A DNA stretch of 64,000 bases from Phylloscopus collybita (taxonomy: Eukaryota; Chordata; Aves; Passeriformes; Phylloscopidae): assembly GCA_027886175.1 (NCBI GenBank), contig JAJNNQ010000024.1:30297001-30361000 (forward strand), read 5' to 3'. Below are positions 10,956 to 20,739 of this stretch, piece after piece. Positions within the stretch are counted from its first letter, which is position 1. Every line of letters begins with the position of its first letter. The position numbers and the translations under genes were made by a program. The notes under the pieces are model-generated. The model had not been told where the DNA came from. It ran no database searches and worked only from the letters and a program-made list of their open reading frames with translations.

Positions 10956-12450
10956 TGACCTAGTTGTATTCAGTAGTCCTCAGGGAAGGTTTATTTCATT
11001 GGGGTTTTTCAGTCATTTTTTGAGCTGATGTAAAATTTACCATCTACATTATCCAGTGCCAGGAGTGCCAAGGGGTTCCACAGCTTACTTGTGCCTCAGG
11101 TGAAGAATCACTTCCATATACCCATCTCTCATTCATCATCTGCTAGATTCAATTCTTAGCTTTAGTGCTAGAACAGACAGGGCAAAACCCACCCCTATTC
11201 ACCTTCATTTCCTGGCTGAAAATACTATAAACATCTACCATATTCACACTCAGCAACTTTTTTTTTTTTTTTTTTTTTCAGGCTAAAGGGTCCTTGTCTT
11301 CATAGTTTTCCCTTGTAGAGAAGCTGTTCTGTACTTTTGAACATCCTTGTTGCCTTTCTCAGCACCTTTCCACTTCTGCTGCAGTCTTTGTGAGCCCTGT
11401 GCTGGGGTGCTGGAAACAGGCAGTGCTGATGATGTGGATGCACTTGAGCTGCGTAGGTGTAGATCTCATTTGCAAGTGGTAATGGTCAGTTCAGTTTGCT
11501 TTTCCCCATCACTTCACTAGATAAAATTTCAGCTGTTACTTTAAGTCCAGTCAATCACACTTCTCTTAAGCTCTGCAGTTCTTTGCAGCCAAACCTCATC
11601 TTTTTAAACTTGAATAATTTTATGTCTCCAACAGATTTGTTATTTTATTATTCATCCCTCATGAATAAGTCAAACAGTCCAAGCCCCAGCACAGGTGTCT
11701 GACAACTCCCCTGAGAAAAACAACCATCTACCTTCATTCTCTGTCCCTTCTTTCAGGCACTTTTTATCCAGGTAGGAACATTTTCTTTAATTTTTTTTTA
11801 AGTGAGACCGCCTTTGAAAACCTTCTGGAAATCCACATGGGCCTCTGTTCACATGCTTACTGAGCCCTTTAAGGAAGAACTGTGGGAACAGCGTCCCTTT
11901 ATAAAAGCCATGATGACTTTTCCCCAGTAATTAAATGTGACCACATGCCAATTGATTTTTGCCTTTATTATAGCTTCTACTAATTTGTTCAGCAAAACCA
12001 TCAAGCTGCCTGGTCTGAAACCCCCCAAGAGCCTTTTCTTAAATTGAGTCTGCCTTTAAGAGCTGTTTTAAGCAAAGGTTTCTATAGCACAATTAGTCAG
12101 GTCTTCCACCCTTCAGTTATTTTCAGACCTCTGGGGTAGGAGCCGTGTGGTTTTAGACACTGTTTAGTTCATCTTGCTGCTCTGTGGTTGATCCTACAAC
12201 TGTTTTGACCAGAGACAGTCCTTTCATGAACTTCCCATAAAGAGAGATTCTGCTGTGGAAATCTCCAAGGCTTTCATGACATGAATACCAGTGAAAGAAA
12301 CCCGTTCAGTTTTTTGCCCACCATCACATTTTCTTTCTTTTCTGAGTGGTCTTGCCTCTACATTCTCTAGCCTTTCAGCCTTCAGGACACTGAACAGCAC
12401 AGTTCTAAACTGGCAGCAAAGATCAACGAGAGCAGAAAATAGATTGGGGT
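10956..12450 (-). repeat. Ancient CR1/L3-type LINE relic, antisense
   Basis: The plus strand shows blocks typical of the reverse complement of an amniote CR1 open reading frame: gaacatccttgttgcctttctcagcacctttccacttctgc, aaaatttc...acttctcttaagctctgcagttc, tttataaaagccatgatgacttttccccag, gcttctactaatttgttcagcaaaacc...gcctggtctg. High divergence, indels and a T20 tract at 11259-11278 show it is old and dead. Boundaries are approximate. Confidence 0.6.
11259..11278. repeat. Poly-T tract
   Basis: T20 homopolymer inside the ancient LINE relic. Confidence 0.85.
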
Positions 12451-15400
12451 TTTTGAGGGGATTTTTTTCTCGTGGGTAGATGGAAACACAGAAGAAAGAG
12501 TCTGCTATGGTGTTGGTATGAAGCTAAGCTGATAGTCTCAGACTTGCCATAACAGATACTGTCACCAAGACCTGAAATGGGATGTATGCAGACACAGTCA
12601 TTGGAAAGATGAAGTTGTGGTTGTGGAGAGTTTCTCCAGTGAGCTTTGGAGGTCCTGCTTTGACTGTGCCTCTCTAAAAAGGAAAGCTATGGGTAGGTAA
12701 AGCAGGCTGGCAACAGGGAGACTGATTATCCTTGCTGGTTAATGTCTGAGAGCCAAAAGGCATGTTCCCTGTGGCTGCCTTTAAAAGAACCCTAAGTACT
12801 CATTGCTCTGCACAAAAGCTGCCAAGAGATCTCAAGCCACCAGCTGTGTCAGGAGGCAGTGGTACCACAGCTGAATAATCCCCCTCCTCACAACAAGATG
12901 CTCTCTTTAAATCTTAGAGAAACTTTCTGTTTGGTGACTGACCTTCTGTGTCCCAGGAGGTGGAGGAAGCATTATTTTTCCTCTTCAATTTAAGCCCCTG
13001 AATACCATCAGCTGCCAAGACTGTGACTTGTAAAATCCTTAGGATTTTGAATTTTTTTCTTGGGGGTGGGGGGGTGGGGTGAGAAGCCCTAAATGTACTT
13101 GCATACAGGGTGCAGAACAGGCAGGCATGCCCTGAGATGGGATGTGTGCCTGGTGTCTTGCTGCCTGGTCCTGGGAATCCTCTCTCTCCTGGCACTGTCT
13201 TAGTATGAGTCACTGCCTCCAAGCACTACAAAAATGATGAAGAATCTGAGTATGGGGCTGAGAAATGAGGTGGAAAAAGAAAGCTGGAAAAATACTGATG
13301 AGCATGCTGCAGGGTCAGTGCTTCTGTTTGTGGCTTGTCACTAAAACCATGAGGAGTTTGGGGGCTACTGTGAGAATGCAGAGAGCAAATGTGGCATTGG
13401 GGTGCAGAACTTAAAACACAAACTGCATGAGCTCGCTTACTTAATTTGAAACCAAAGAGGAAAGAACAAAAATGTGTCAAACCTCAGAAAACGCATCCAA
13501 CTTTACTCTAGAAATCAGAGATATATTTTTTAAATAAATGTGGGTGCTTTTTACCTGCTGTTGGTGATAGTCAAGCCCCACTTTTCATCTTTATTTTTCT
13601 ACTTAAGAAATTGGATTTTTGCGATGATTAGAACTTTGAAGACACTCAAGACTTAGGACAGCTTGTTTTTAATGAGAGACACATGATATAAAAGCTGAGA
13701 CCTCAGTATTTAACCCAAGAGGTTTGATCACACTGCTGTCGCCTCCTCCTAAAGATGCTACCCCTCTTCATCTCCTGAGAGTCCCGTGGAAAAGGGCTCC
13801 CACGGTGGGCACCCTGGCAAGTAAGCTCTGCAGGCTGCCTGTGCTTTTAGTATCACAGGATCCCAAAGAAAGCCTCTGTTTGAATAAGTACAGAGATGTG
13901 CCTTGCACCTCTATCTCCACGGGGCAGCTGAGGAGGGGCAGATGTCCCCCAGTGCCCCGTGGTCAGGCCGGGCAGCACGTGCACAGCAGCTCACGGGGAC
14001 TGGTGCCCAAGGTGCCAGACCATCCGGCTCTCCAGATGTTCCCGTCTGCCTTACCTCACTGCTGGAGAAGGGCCAAGTGTGGATGCCAGCTCGCTGCTTG
14101 GTGACTGCTCCCACTGCAGAGGTCTCGATCCGGGCACCAAACCCACAAAGCAGCTTGGATCAAAGCAGAACCAGGCAGGCTCTTCATCCAAATCACAGCT
14201 GTCCCCTACCGCGCTTCGGCTGATTCTACATCTGGCACACTGCAGTTTGACTCTTCTCCTCTCTCACTTCCTGATGCACTTCTGTCTGGCTGCAAAGCAT
14301 GAACTTTGTTATCAAAAGCTGATAAGCGAAACCACATCCTACAAGAGCAAATGCAATCATGAAAGACGCAGTACCCAGGTGTCCTTGCAACTGAGGAGAC
14401 CTGCCCTGGGTCATAGTGCCAAATACTTGCTTGTCTTGCTAACTCAGCCACCCCCAGAAATGGCAGAGGGAAAATAAAACATCCCTCTCCCCAAAATATT
14501 GCTAAACAGGAGGTAGAAGTGAAATATGGGAAGTGAGAGCAAAGTTGATTTAATTGTTAGCCCGCACAAAGACTTGGAGTCCTGTCACTCCCGTGGGCTA
14601 GGGGGCTTTGGGATTGAACTCCTGCCTGGGTGCCCAGCTGTGCACTGCCAGCATGTGGCAGGGTCCAAAAAGAACTCCAAAGAGGTGTCATTGTCTGTGG
14701 CAAGCAAAGGCGTGTTTGCCACGACCCTCGGTCCCTGGCATTCAAGGCTACAGGAGGCACAGAGCTATGAAAGTACAAGGGCTGATTTACCAGGGCGTCT
14801 GTGACCTGGCACTGCCACGTGTAGCTGGGAAGGGAGCTGACCTTGTGCAGAGCCCATCTGGCACTCTGTTGCTTCGGGTCCTATTTCTGCTTTGCCAGTC
14901 TCAGCACACCTGGAAGAAGACACGAGTCACTCCTAATCCCACTGTCCCCCTGCCCCAAGAACAGCTGCCCTGGGAAGTTGCTGTGGGCTCCCTTTCTCTG
15001 CAGCCCTTGCCTGCTGGTGTTTGATTTTCTCACTCCGTGCCTCTCCCTTGCTCTGCTGTTACTGACTCCTCATTCAGGGAATGACACACCAAGGGATATA
15101 TGTTCCTGCTGCTCATAAATCCTTGGAGGGCACAATAGCACTCGAACCACCGAGCTCACCCTGCTTCTTTTCAGTGCCTCTCTTTTTTAACCAGACCCCT
15201 TTTCTCACTCGCTAGTTGCTGGGATCTTTGTTCTCACGGCTTTGTGTCTCTTCAGTTCCCGTCAAGGCGTTGCTACTGATAAAAGGCTGCAGATATGCCA
15301 CGGGGGGTGTCCTTTGCCTAAGGAGTGTCTGACACATCCTGCAGGAACTTCCCCCTCCCCTGCAGCCCTCACCCCTCACACACATGAGCACACACCTGGC

Positions 15401-17021
15401 TGATCCCGGCATTCCTGGCTTTTCCATGTGTGAGAAGACAAGGACACAGTGGCACCCAGCCCAGCCCGTGAGCCCCACGGCATCCTCACCCAGCCATGTT
15501 CACTCACCTCCCCGGATCTCGGTGCATCAGCCCACCAGCTCTGTGTCCCCTGACCCGGGCGGGCTCACACGCCTGCCCCTCGCTGTCTCTTGGGGGCTCA
15601 GCTCGTGGGGAAGAGCAGCTCAACCCCCGGCGTTTCCTCACCGCCGTCTGAGTGAGCAGCAGGTAAGACCAGATTACTGGGGTGTGTGTCGGAGGCTACA
15701 CCCTGATGCTGCAGATCCCAACATGCCTGCCACCCCGGAGTGCTGGCTCCAGAAAGCAGGAGCAAGGACCCAACAGGAGGAGGGATGCAGGGAGCTGGGA
15801 AGGCAAGGAGAGAGGTGAAATGCACACTGTAAGAGAGAGAGGCTGCTCAGGTCTGAAAGGATGACTGATAAACCACAGTGCTCTTCAGACCCCTTGGTGT
15901 GGCAAAATGTGGGAGAGCCGAGCAAAGGGGCGAATCCCTTCATGGAAGAAGCACAGCAGGGCCAGAACAGCCCTGCTTCACTTTCTGAATGATTCAGACA
16001 GGAAAAGCAGAAACCTGTGGCTGCGGAGGAGTTTTACCTCCCAAGGCAGTGGGAAGAGCTGAGGGAATGGCAGTCTCTTGTCCCGGGACATTTCAGCTCC
16101 CTGGTCACACAGCCCACATTTTCCTGGGCTCCCAGGGGCCCTTAGGAAAGAGGTACCCAATGAGAAGGGGGACAGCCACCCCATTACACCTCCTAGGAGA
16201 AGGGCAAGGACTGATCTTGGGGAAGGACAGTCCATGGGGAAGAAAATGAGGAAGATGAAGGGAGACCTGCCAGGGAAAGAGTTAAGAGAGCCAGGGAGCA
16301 GCTGGGCTGTGTCTGTTTGTTGTAGCTATGTGGGCTGCAGGGTAGAAAAGAAGAATCTCCAGCCTGAAGGAGGCAGATGAGGGAGTGTCTTCAAGAACAG
16401 TGGATGTGGGTGAGGGAGGCAGCAGGTCTTCCCCTCTTTGCTTCCATGAGCTGTCACTGCAGGGAAACTCTGTCTCCACAAAGGGCTTGGTGACAAAGCA
16501 GTGACAAGCTGGTGGGTCTGGCAACAGCTGCTTGGTGCTGCTGTGTTCTCCTTGTGTGGAAGGCTCTGTCTGCTGCTGAGGGGGTCTTGGGCTGCTTCCT
16601 GCTGAAGACAATCCCTGGACTGTGGAGGAAGACAACCACATCATCTGCCGACAGGATGGCACAGGCCACGGGTGTGACACAGATGCTGTCCCCATCCACG
16701 TGAGCTCCCTGTGATGGATGCCCACCCCAGAGCCCTAGCTCAGAGCTCTCTCACCGTGCTGCCCAAGCTGTAGCACTGGTGTTGACAACCTCTCAGGGCC
16801 AGCCCAGCATGATTCTGCAGGCTACAGGGTCTCCAATGCTGGCAGGCACACCTGGGCAGCCCACAGTCACTGCCCAGGGCTGGGGCTAACCCTGCTTTGC
16901 AGTGCTGGGCTGGAGCTGCTGTGAAAGCCACTGTTGGGCAGAGGCTGTGGGAAACCACAGGAAGGGATTCAGGTGGCTGCTGTGCTGGGGTTGAAGGTGG
17001 TGAAATTTTGCCCCAGACAGG
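12451..17021. other. GC-richer intergenic stretch, no intact gene
   Basis: GC content rises from about 13.7 kb towards the WNT4-type relict. Many overlapping open frames exist on both strands because stops are scarce in GC-rich DNA, but none shows a domain, and overlapping frames on opposite strands argue for chance. A G-rich run lies at 13063-13080. Upstream regulatory DNA of the WNT4-type gene may lie here but cannot be shown. Confidence 0.45.
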
Positions 17022-17086
17022 ATGGAGCTGGTGTGGCTGTACATGATGCTGATCCATGTGCAGCATGTCGCTGCCGTGACCTGGCT
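17022..17086 (+). pseudogene. WNT4-type relict exon 1 (signal peptide)
   Basis: ATG followed by a hydrophobic leader (MELVWLYMMLIHVQ...) and ending in the codons for Thr-Trp plus CT, then donor gtaagtatg. WNT4 exon 1 likewise ends with Trp-Leu in phase 2. The block is open and looks intact. Confidence 0.75.
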
Positions 17087-17421
17087 GTAAGTATGTTTTG
17101 TGCTTGTACTGTCTGGGTTGGAAAGCCACCTAGGGAGGTGCTGTCTCCAAAGAAAACAGAGTGAGAACAGGGTGGAAAAAGGAATCTGGGCAACCAAAAA
17201 ACAGAAGGGGCATGTCTGGGAACATGGAGGGAGAGGGATGGTAAGGCTGAAGAGATGCAGACCAGAATGGGCAGCAAGAATGTCCAGTTCACAGACAACA
17301 TGGCCACAGCCCCTTCCCTGCCCCATTTCTGCTCTGAGATACGGCTAGAGAGGGTTAGTCCTGCAGAGGGAAGGCCCTGGCTCCAGGTCATCTGCAACTG
17401 AACCTCTCCCCTGCCCCACAG

Positions 17422-17621
17422 GCCAAGCAGGCAGTCCTCTGGCACCCCCAGGGGCTGTGATGGCCTGACAGGGCTGGTGGAAGAGCAGGTGGCAGCCATG
17501 GAGGCAGTGAGGTGAGGTGTGGAGCTGGCTGTCCTCAAGTGCCAGCACCAGCTCCACTCTCGCTGCTGGAACTGCTCCACCCTGCAGGGGCTGCAGGTCT
17601 TCAGCAGGGCCACCATCCAAG
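17422..17621 (+). pseudogene. WNT4-type relict exon 2 with in-frame TGA
   Basis: Acceptor cctctcccctgccccacag and donor CAAG/gtcagt frame the block. The phase continues from exon 1. Residues GLTGLVEEQV, then VR-stop-GVELAVLKC, then QHQLHSRCWNCSTLQGLQVF line up with WNT4 GLIQRQV...VRRGAQLAIEEC...RRWNCSTL. The second Arg of VRRG is replaced by TGA, consistent with CGA to TGA. About seven residues before it, including one Cys, are missing. Confidence 0.85.
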
Positions 17622-18088
17622 GTCAGTGGTGGCATGGGCAGGCTTGGCATGGTGTCCCTCCAATATGTCCCCCTGACGTGTCAGCCTTTCCTGGGCTAGT
17701 GTGCAAGGGTCACACTGGACCCATCCCCAGAGTGGCCGGTGCCCTCTTCCACATGCTACCATGTCTGTCAGCACAGAGCAAACCAAACCAAATGCCCTCA
17801 CATATATTAGCATTCAGGAGAGGCTTTTCCCATTTAGCCAGGTTTGGCATTTTGATCCCATTGGCCCACCCTGGCTCTGCAGACTGGTAAATTTTCTCTC
17901 TGAGCCTGCCACCCACCCTGCCACAGAGCCATGTCACTTACTGACCCCCAGCCTGGGGAACAGCTGCACTGGTGAACATCCTGACATACATTTCTCCCGA
18001 GCAGTCTCCATCTGAAGGCATCCTTCCTGCATGCAGTGACAGCCTCTTTTCCCACACTGTGTCCCATAAGTGCCTTTGCCCTCTGCAG

Positions 18089-18365
18089 ACTGGTGCCCTT
18101 TCTTGTCTCGCTGCTGTGTCTGCTTTCATCCACACCATCTCCTCTGCCAGCATTGCCTTTGCTGTGACCCAGCATTGTCTTTGCTGTGACCCAGCATTGT
18201 CTTTGCTGTGACCCAGCACTGCCTTTGCTGTGACCCAGCATTGTCTTTGCTGTGACCCAGCATTGTCTTTGCTGTGACCCAGCACTGCCTTTGCTGTGAC
18301 CCATGCCTGTAGCCGCAGGGAGCTGCACAAGTGTGGCTGCAAGATCCGAGGAGTCAGCCCTGAAG
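18089..18365 (+). pseudogene. WNT4-type relict exon 3 interrupted by minisatellite
   Basis: After acceptor ctctgcag the conserved frame reads SAFIHTISSASIAFAVT. It is then expanded into seven 22-bp copies and resumes as HACSRRELHKCGCKIRGVSPE before a gtgaag donor. The opening bases do not continue exon 2 in phase, and the expansion brings TGA into frame by its third unit. Confidence 0.85.
18151..18304 (+). repeat. 22-bp minisatellite, seven copies, inside WNT exon 3
   Basis: Unit cattgYctttgctgtgacccag repeated seven times (154 bp). Variants run T-T-C in two successive triplets (units 2-4 and 5-7 are identical sets), so a 66-bp higher-order block was also duplicated. The unit derives from the exon itself (Ile-Ala-Phe-Ala-Val-Thr codons). 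Six extra copies add 132 nt, a multiple of three, yet the inner units run through all three frames and expose TGA. Confidence 0.95.
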
Positions 18366-18517
18366 GTGAAGGAAGAAGCGGGTGGAGGGAGCAAGTGGCA
18401 GAGGGGAAGGTCCATGGGGGAGACAGACCAGAAAAGGAGACACCTTCACTCTCCACAGGTCTTTGGAAGATCCTCTCAGGGCTTCTCTTTCCTTGTCTCA
18501 AGACTTTCCCTCTGCAG

Positions 18518-18612
18518 GTTTTCAGGCCTTTGTGGACAGCCCTGAGAGGAGCCGTGGTGTCTCCTCCAGTCGAGCACTGATGAACCTGCGCAGCAATGAG
18601 GCTGGGAGGAAG
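18518..18612 (+). pseudogene. WNT4-type relict exon 4, core deleted
   Basis: Acceptor ctttccctctgcag; phase continues from exon 3 to give G-FQ, then directly AFVDSPERSRGVSSSRALMNL and RSNEAGRK before donor gtgagg. WNT4 has about 16 residues including the invariant WSGCSDN between FQ and the FVD block. They are absent here and not found in the flanking intron. Confidence 0.85.
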
Positions 18613-19266
18613 GTGAGGGCAGGACCTAGGGCTGGGAGCAAGCCTGGCTGCAGGGGCTTCTCCCTGGCTCGGCAGAGCTCAGTCCAGCCCCCACACCCCA
18701 ACAGGCACTCCAGGGCAGCCAGGTGCTCCTGGAGGAGTCTGCATCCTGCTGCCTTTCCTAGCACAGCACTGTGCTGATTACCCTGAGCTGGTTCCTGCCT
18801 GTGTGGAGGGGCATCCCAGCCTCCCCTACACACTTCTGTGCAGTCTCCTTTGCCCTGCAGACCCCACCTATGATTTAGGAAACAATTCACTCTGTTCTGC
18901 TCTGAAGGGCTTCCTTGCCCCCCAGCCCCTCTTCGATGAAGACATCTGCAGGGGCCGCAGTCAGACCTGCTCCCTTGAACATCCTCCACCTCTGGCCAGA
19001 TCTGTTCCCCTCCCCACAGCCCCGCAGGTCAGATCAGCTCCCCATCCCTCTCGCTGCCTCAGGGATTTATCTTACAGACCCAAACCATCATGTTTCCCAC
19101 AGAGTGGATCTTCTGTTCATATTGGCCTGGCTTAAAAAGACACTTCTGCCCCTTCCCTTCCCTTCCTCTCCAGCCCCATGGGCGGAGCGCTGGGGGAGCA
19201 GCAGCACATGGGAGGTGTTGGGAAGGGTGTCCGTGCTCAGGCTGGCAGCCTCCTGCTGCCCGGCAG

Positions 19267-19680
19267 GCTCTCTGGCCCACATGGGGGTGGAGGGCAAGTG
19301 TCGGGCTCCTGCTGGAAGGTCCCGCCTCCCTTCCGCCGGGTGGGCGACGTCCTCAGGGAATCGTCTGAGGGGGTCACAGAGGTTTACCCGAAGCGGGTCG
19401 CTTCCCGCAAGCTCCTGGTGCCCAAGAGCTCTCACTTCAAGCCCCACACGGCTCACGACCCGGTCTACCTGCAGGCCAGCCCGGATTTGTGCCCCCGGGG
19501 CCCTGGGCACGGGCGGTGCCCCCGGGCCTCGCTGGCCGCGGAGGGCTGCGAGCCGCGCTGCTGGGCCGGGGCTCCCACACGGCCCGGCCGAGGTGGTGGG
19601 GCCCCGAGTGCCGCCGGGGCTGCCCCATCGACTGCAGCAGTGCCGGCACTTCTGTGGAGGTGCCGCTGAGGGGACTGCAG
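19267..19680 (+). pseudogene. WNT4-type relict exon 5, frameshifted
   Basis: After acceptor ctgctgcccggcag the block reads AL-AHMGVEGKC with one base missing, then VSGSC in another frame. It lacks the residues equivalent to HG and EVKTC. It then runs open through CWKVPPPFRRVGD, GVTEV, LLVPKSSHFKPHT, VYLQASPDLC and GCEPRC. After that, GRGSHTA appears in a shifted frame and the terminal Cys-rich region is unrecognisable. The end is approximate. Confidence 0.82.
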
Positions 19681-19833
19681 AGCCGCGGGGCAGATGCCCA
19701 GGGGTGCCATCAGCTCCTGTGTGCTCCCCACGCAGCACCCTCCCGCCAGCCGCCGTGGGCTGTTGTGGTTTGGATTGTTTCTCCGGATGGAGGGTTGGAG
19801 GACACAAGCCGAACAAACCACTAAAGCTGAGAA

Positions 19834-19916
19834 GGAAAAAAAAAAAAAACAAAAAAACAAACAAAACAACAAACAAACACAAACACACAAACAAACAAAC
19901 AAACACCCCCAGCTGC
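19834..19916. repeat. A/C-rich simple repeat
   Basis: A run of A13, then (caaa)n and (aaac)n units, on the plus strand just past the WNT4-type relict. It may be the tail of a retroposed fragment; no body was recognised. Confidence 0.85.
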
Positions 19917-20059
19917 AGTGGAAAGCAAAGTGCCCACAAAAGCTTCTTGCTCACATGCTGCGTTTGGGACCTGGAGGGTCCCCGTCTCCGGTCCCTCCCC
20001 TGTCTCTGGACATGCAAGAAGTGCCTTCTCCAGTGCTCAGCTGCTCCTTTGGTTGGATA

Positions 20060-20427
20060 AATGTTTCCAAGAGGAGTTCCAGCAGCTGCCACAGTGAGGC
20101 TCCCCTCATTCAGTCTGATCTCAGTGCCAGGGAACATTATGGAACAAATCATCCCAAGTGCAATCACACAGCACAATCAGGGAATCTGCCCTCTCCAGGA
20201 TGGGTTCATAGAAGGCAGGTCCTGCTTGACCAACCTGGTCTCCAGGTAACCTGCCTAGGGATGAGGGAAAGGCTGTGCATGTTGTCTGCCTGGACTTCAG
20301 TAAAGCCCTTGGCATCCCTCCCCACGGCATTCTCCTGGAGAAGCTGGCAGCCCATGGCCTGAGCAGGGCATTCTCTGCTGGGTTAAATTCCAGCTGTGTG
20401 ACCGGGCCTGGAGAGTGGTGCTGGCGG
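20060..20427 (+). repeat. CR1 LINE, reverse-transcriptase region (5' part)
   Basis: Sense CR1 ORF2 remnant: tcatcccaagtgcaatcacac, ggtcctgcttgaccaacctggt, gtgcatgttgtctgcctggacttcagtaaagcccttgg. This is the RT segment usually translated as VYLDFSKAFD. Frameshifts and stops are present. It continues after the minisatellite at 20740. Confidence 0.88.
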
Positions 20428-20739
20428 AGTTACACCCACCTGGTCACCAGGGGGGAGTTACATTCACCTGGTCACCAGTGGGGGAGTTACACCCACCTGG
20501 TCACCGGGGGAGGAGTTACATCCACCTGGGCACCAGGGGGTGAGTTACATCCTCCTGGTCACCAAGGGGGAGTTACATCCACCTGGTCACCGGGGGAGGA
20601 GTTACACCCACCTGGTCACCAGTGGGGGAGTTACATCCACTTGGTCACCAGGGGGGAGTTACATCCACCTGGTCACCAAGGGGGGAGTTACATCCACCTG
20701 GTCACCAGTGGAGGAGTTACATCCACCTGGTCACCACTG
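20428..20739 (+). repeat. 28-30-bp minisatellite inside CR1, about 11 copies
   Basis: Unit (g)gagttacatccacctggtcaccagggg repeated about eleven times with small length changes in the G run. The unit matches the point in CR1 where one such stretch precedes ggggctccccagggctcagtcctg, so the array is an expansion of LINE coding sequence rather than a separate insertion. Confidence 0.95.

Larger units (their letters stand above)
17022..19680 (+). pseudogene. WNT4-type gene, five exons, degenerate (candidate WNT4B)
   Basis: The WNT family are secreted, palmitoleoylated Cys-rich signals that bind Frizzled. Five blocks in the right order match the five coding exons of WNT4: signal peptide ending TWL before a gtaagt donor (17022-17086); a second exon with LKCQHQLHSRCWNCSTL (17422-17621); a third with ISSASIAFAVT and ACSRRELHKCGC (18089-18365); a fourth with SSSRALMNLRSNEAGRK (18518-18612); and a fifth with CWKVPPPFRRVGD, SHFKPHT and VYLQASPDLC (19267 to about 19680). 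LMNL-NEAGRK, FKPHT and the exon phases favour WNT4 over WNT11 or WNT5. Lesions: TGA in frame at 17513-17515, a 22-bp minisatellite creating stops in exon 3, loss of the WSGCSDN core in exon 4, and frameshifts plus loss of the Cys-rich end in exon 5. Most splice sites still look usable, so decay may be recent. Gene structure, not a processed copy. Confidence 0.88.

Noticed and set aside
17513..17515. TGA in WNT exon 2 as a selenocysteine codon
   Set aside because: No selenoprotein WNT is known, the aligned residue is Arg, and other lesions in the gene show general decay.
18915..20176. Open frames of 381 (plus) and 362 (minus) codons overlapping each other
   Set aside because: GC-rich DNA with few stops; both run through the WNT exon 5 relict, an A/C repeat and CR1 sequence in frames with no family signature.
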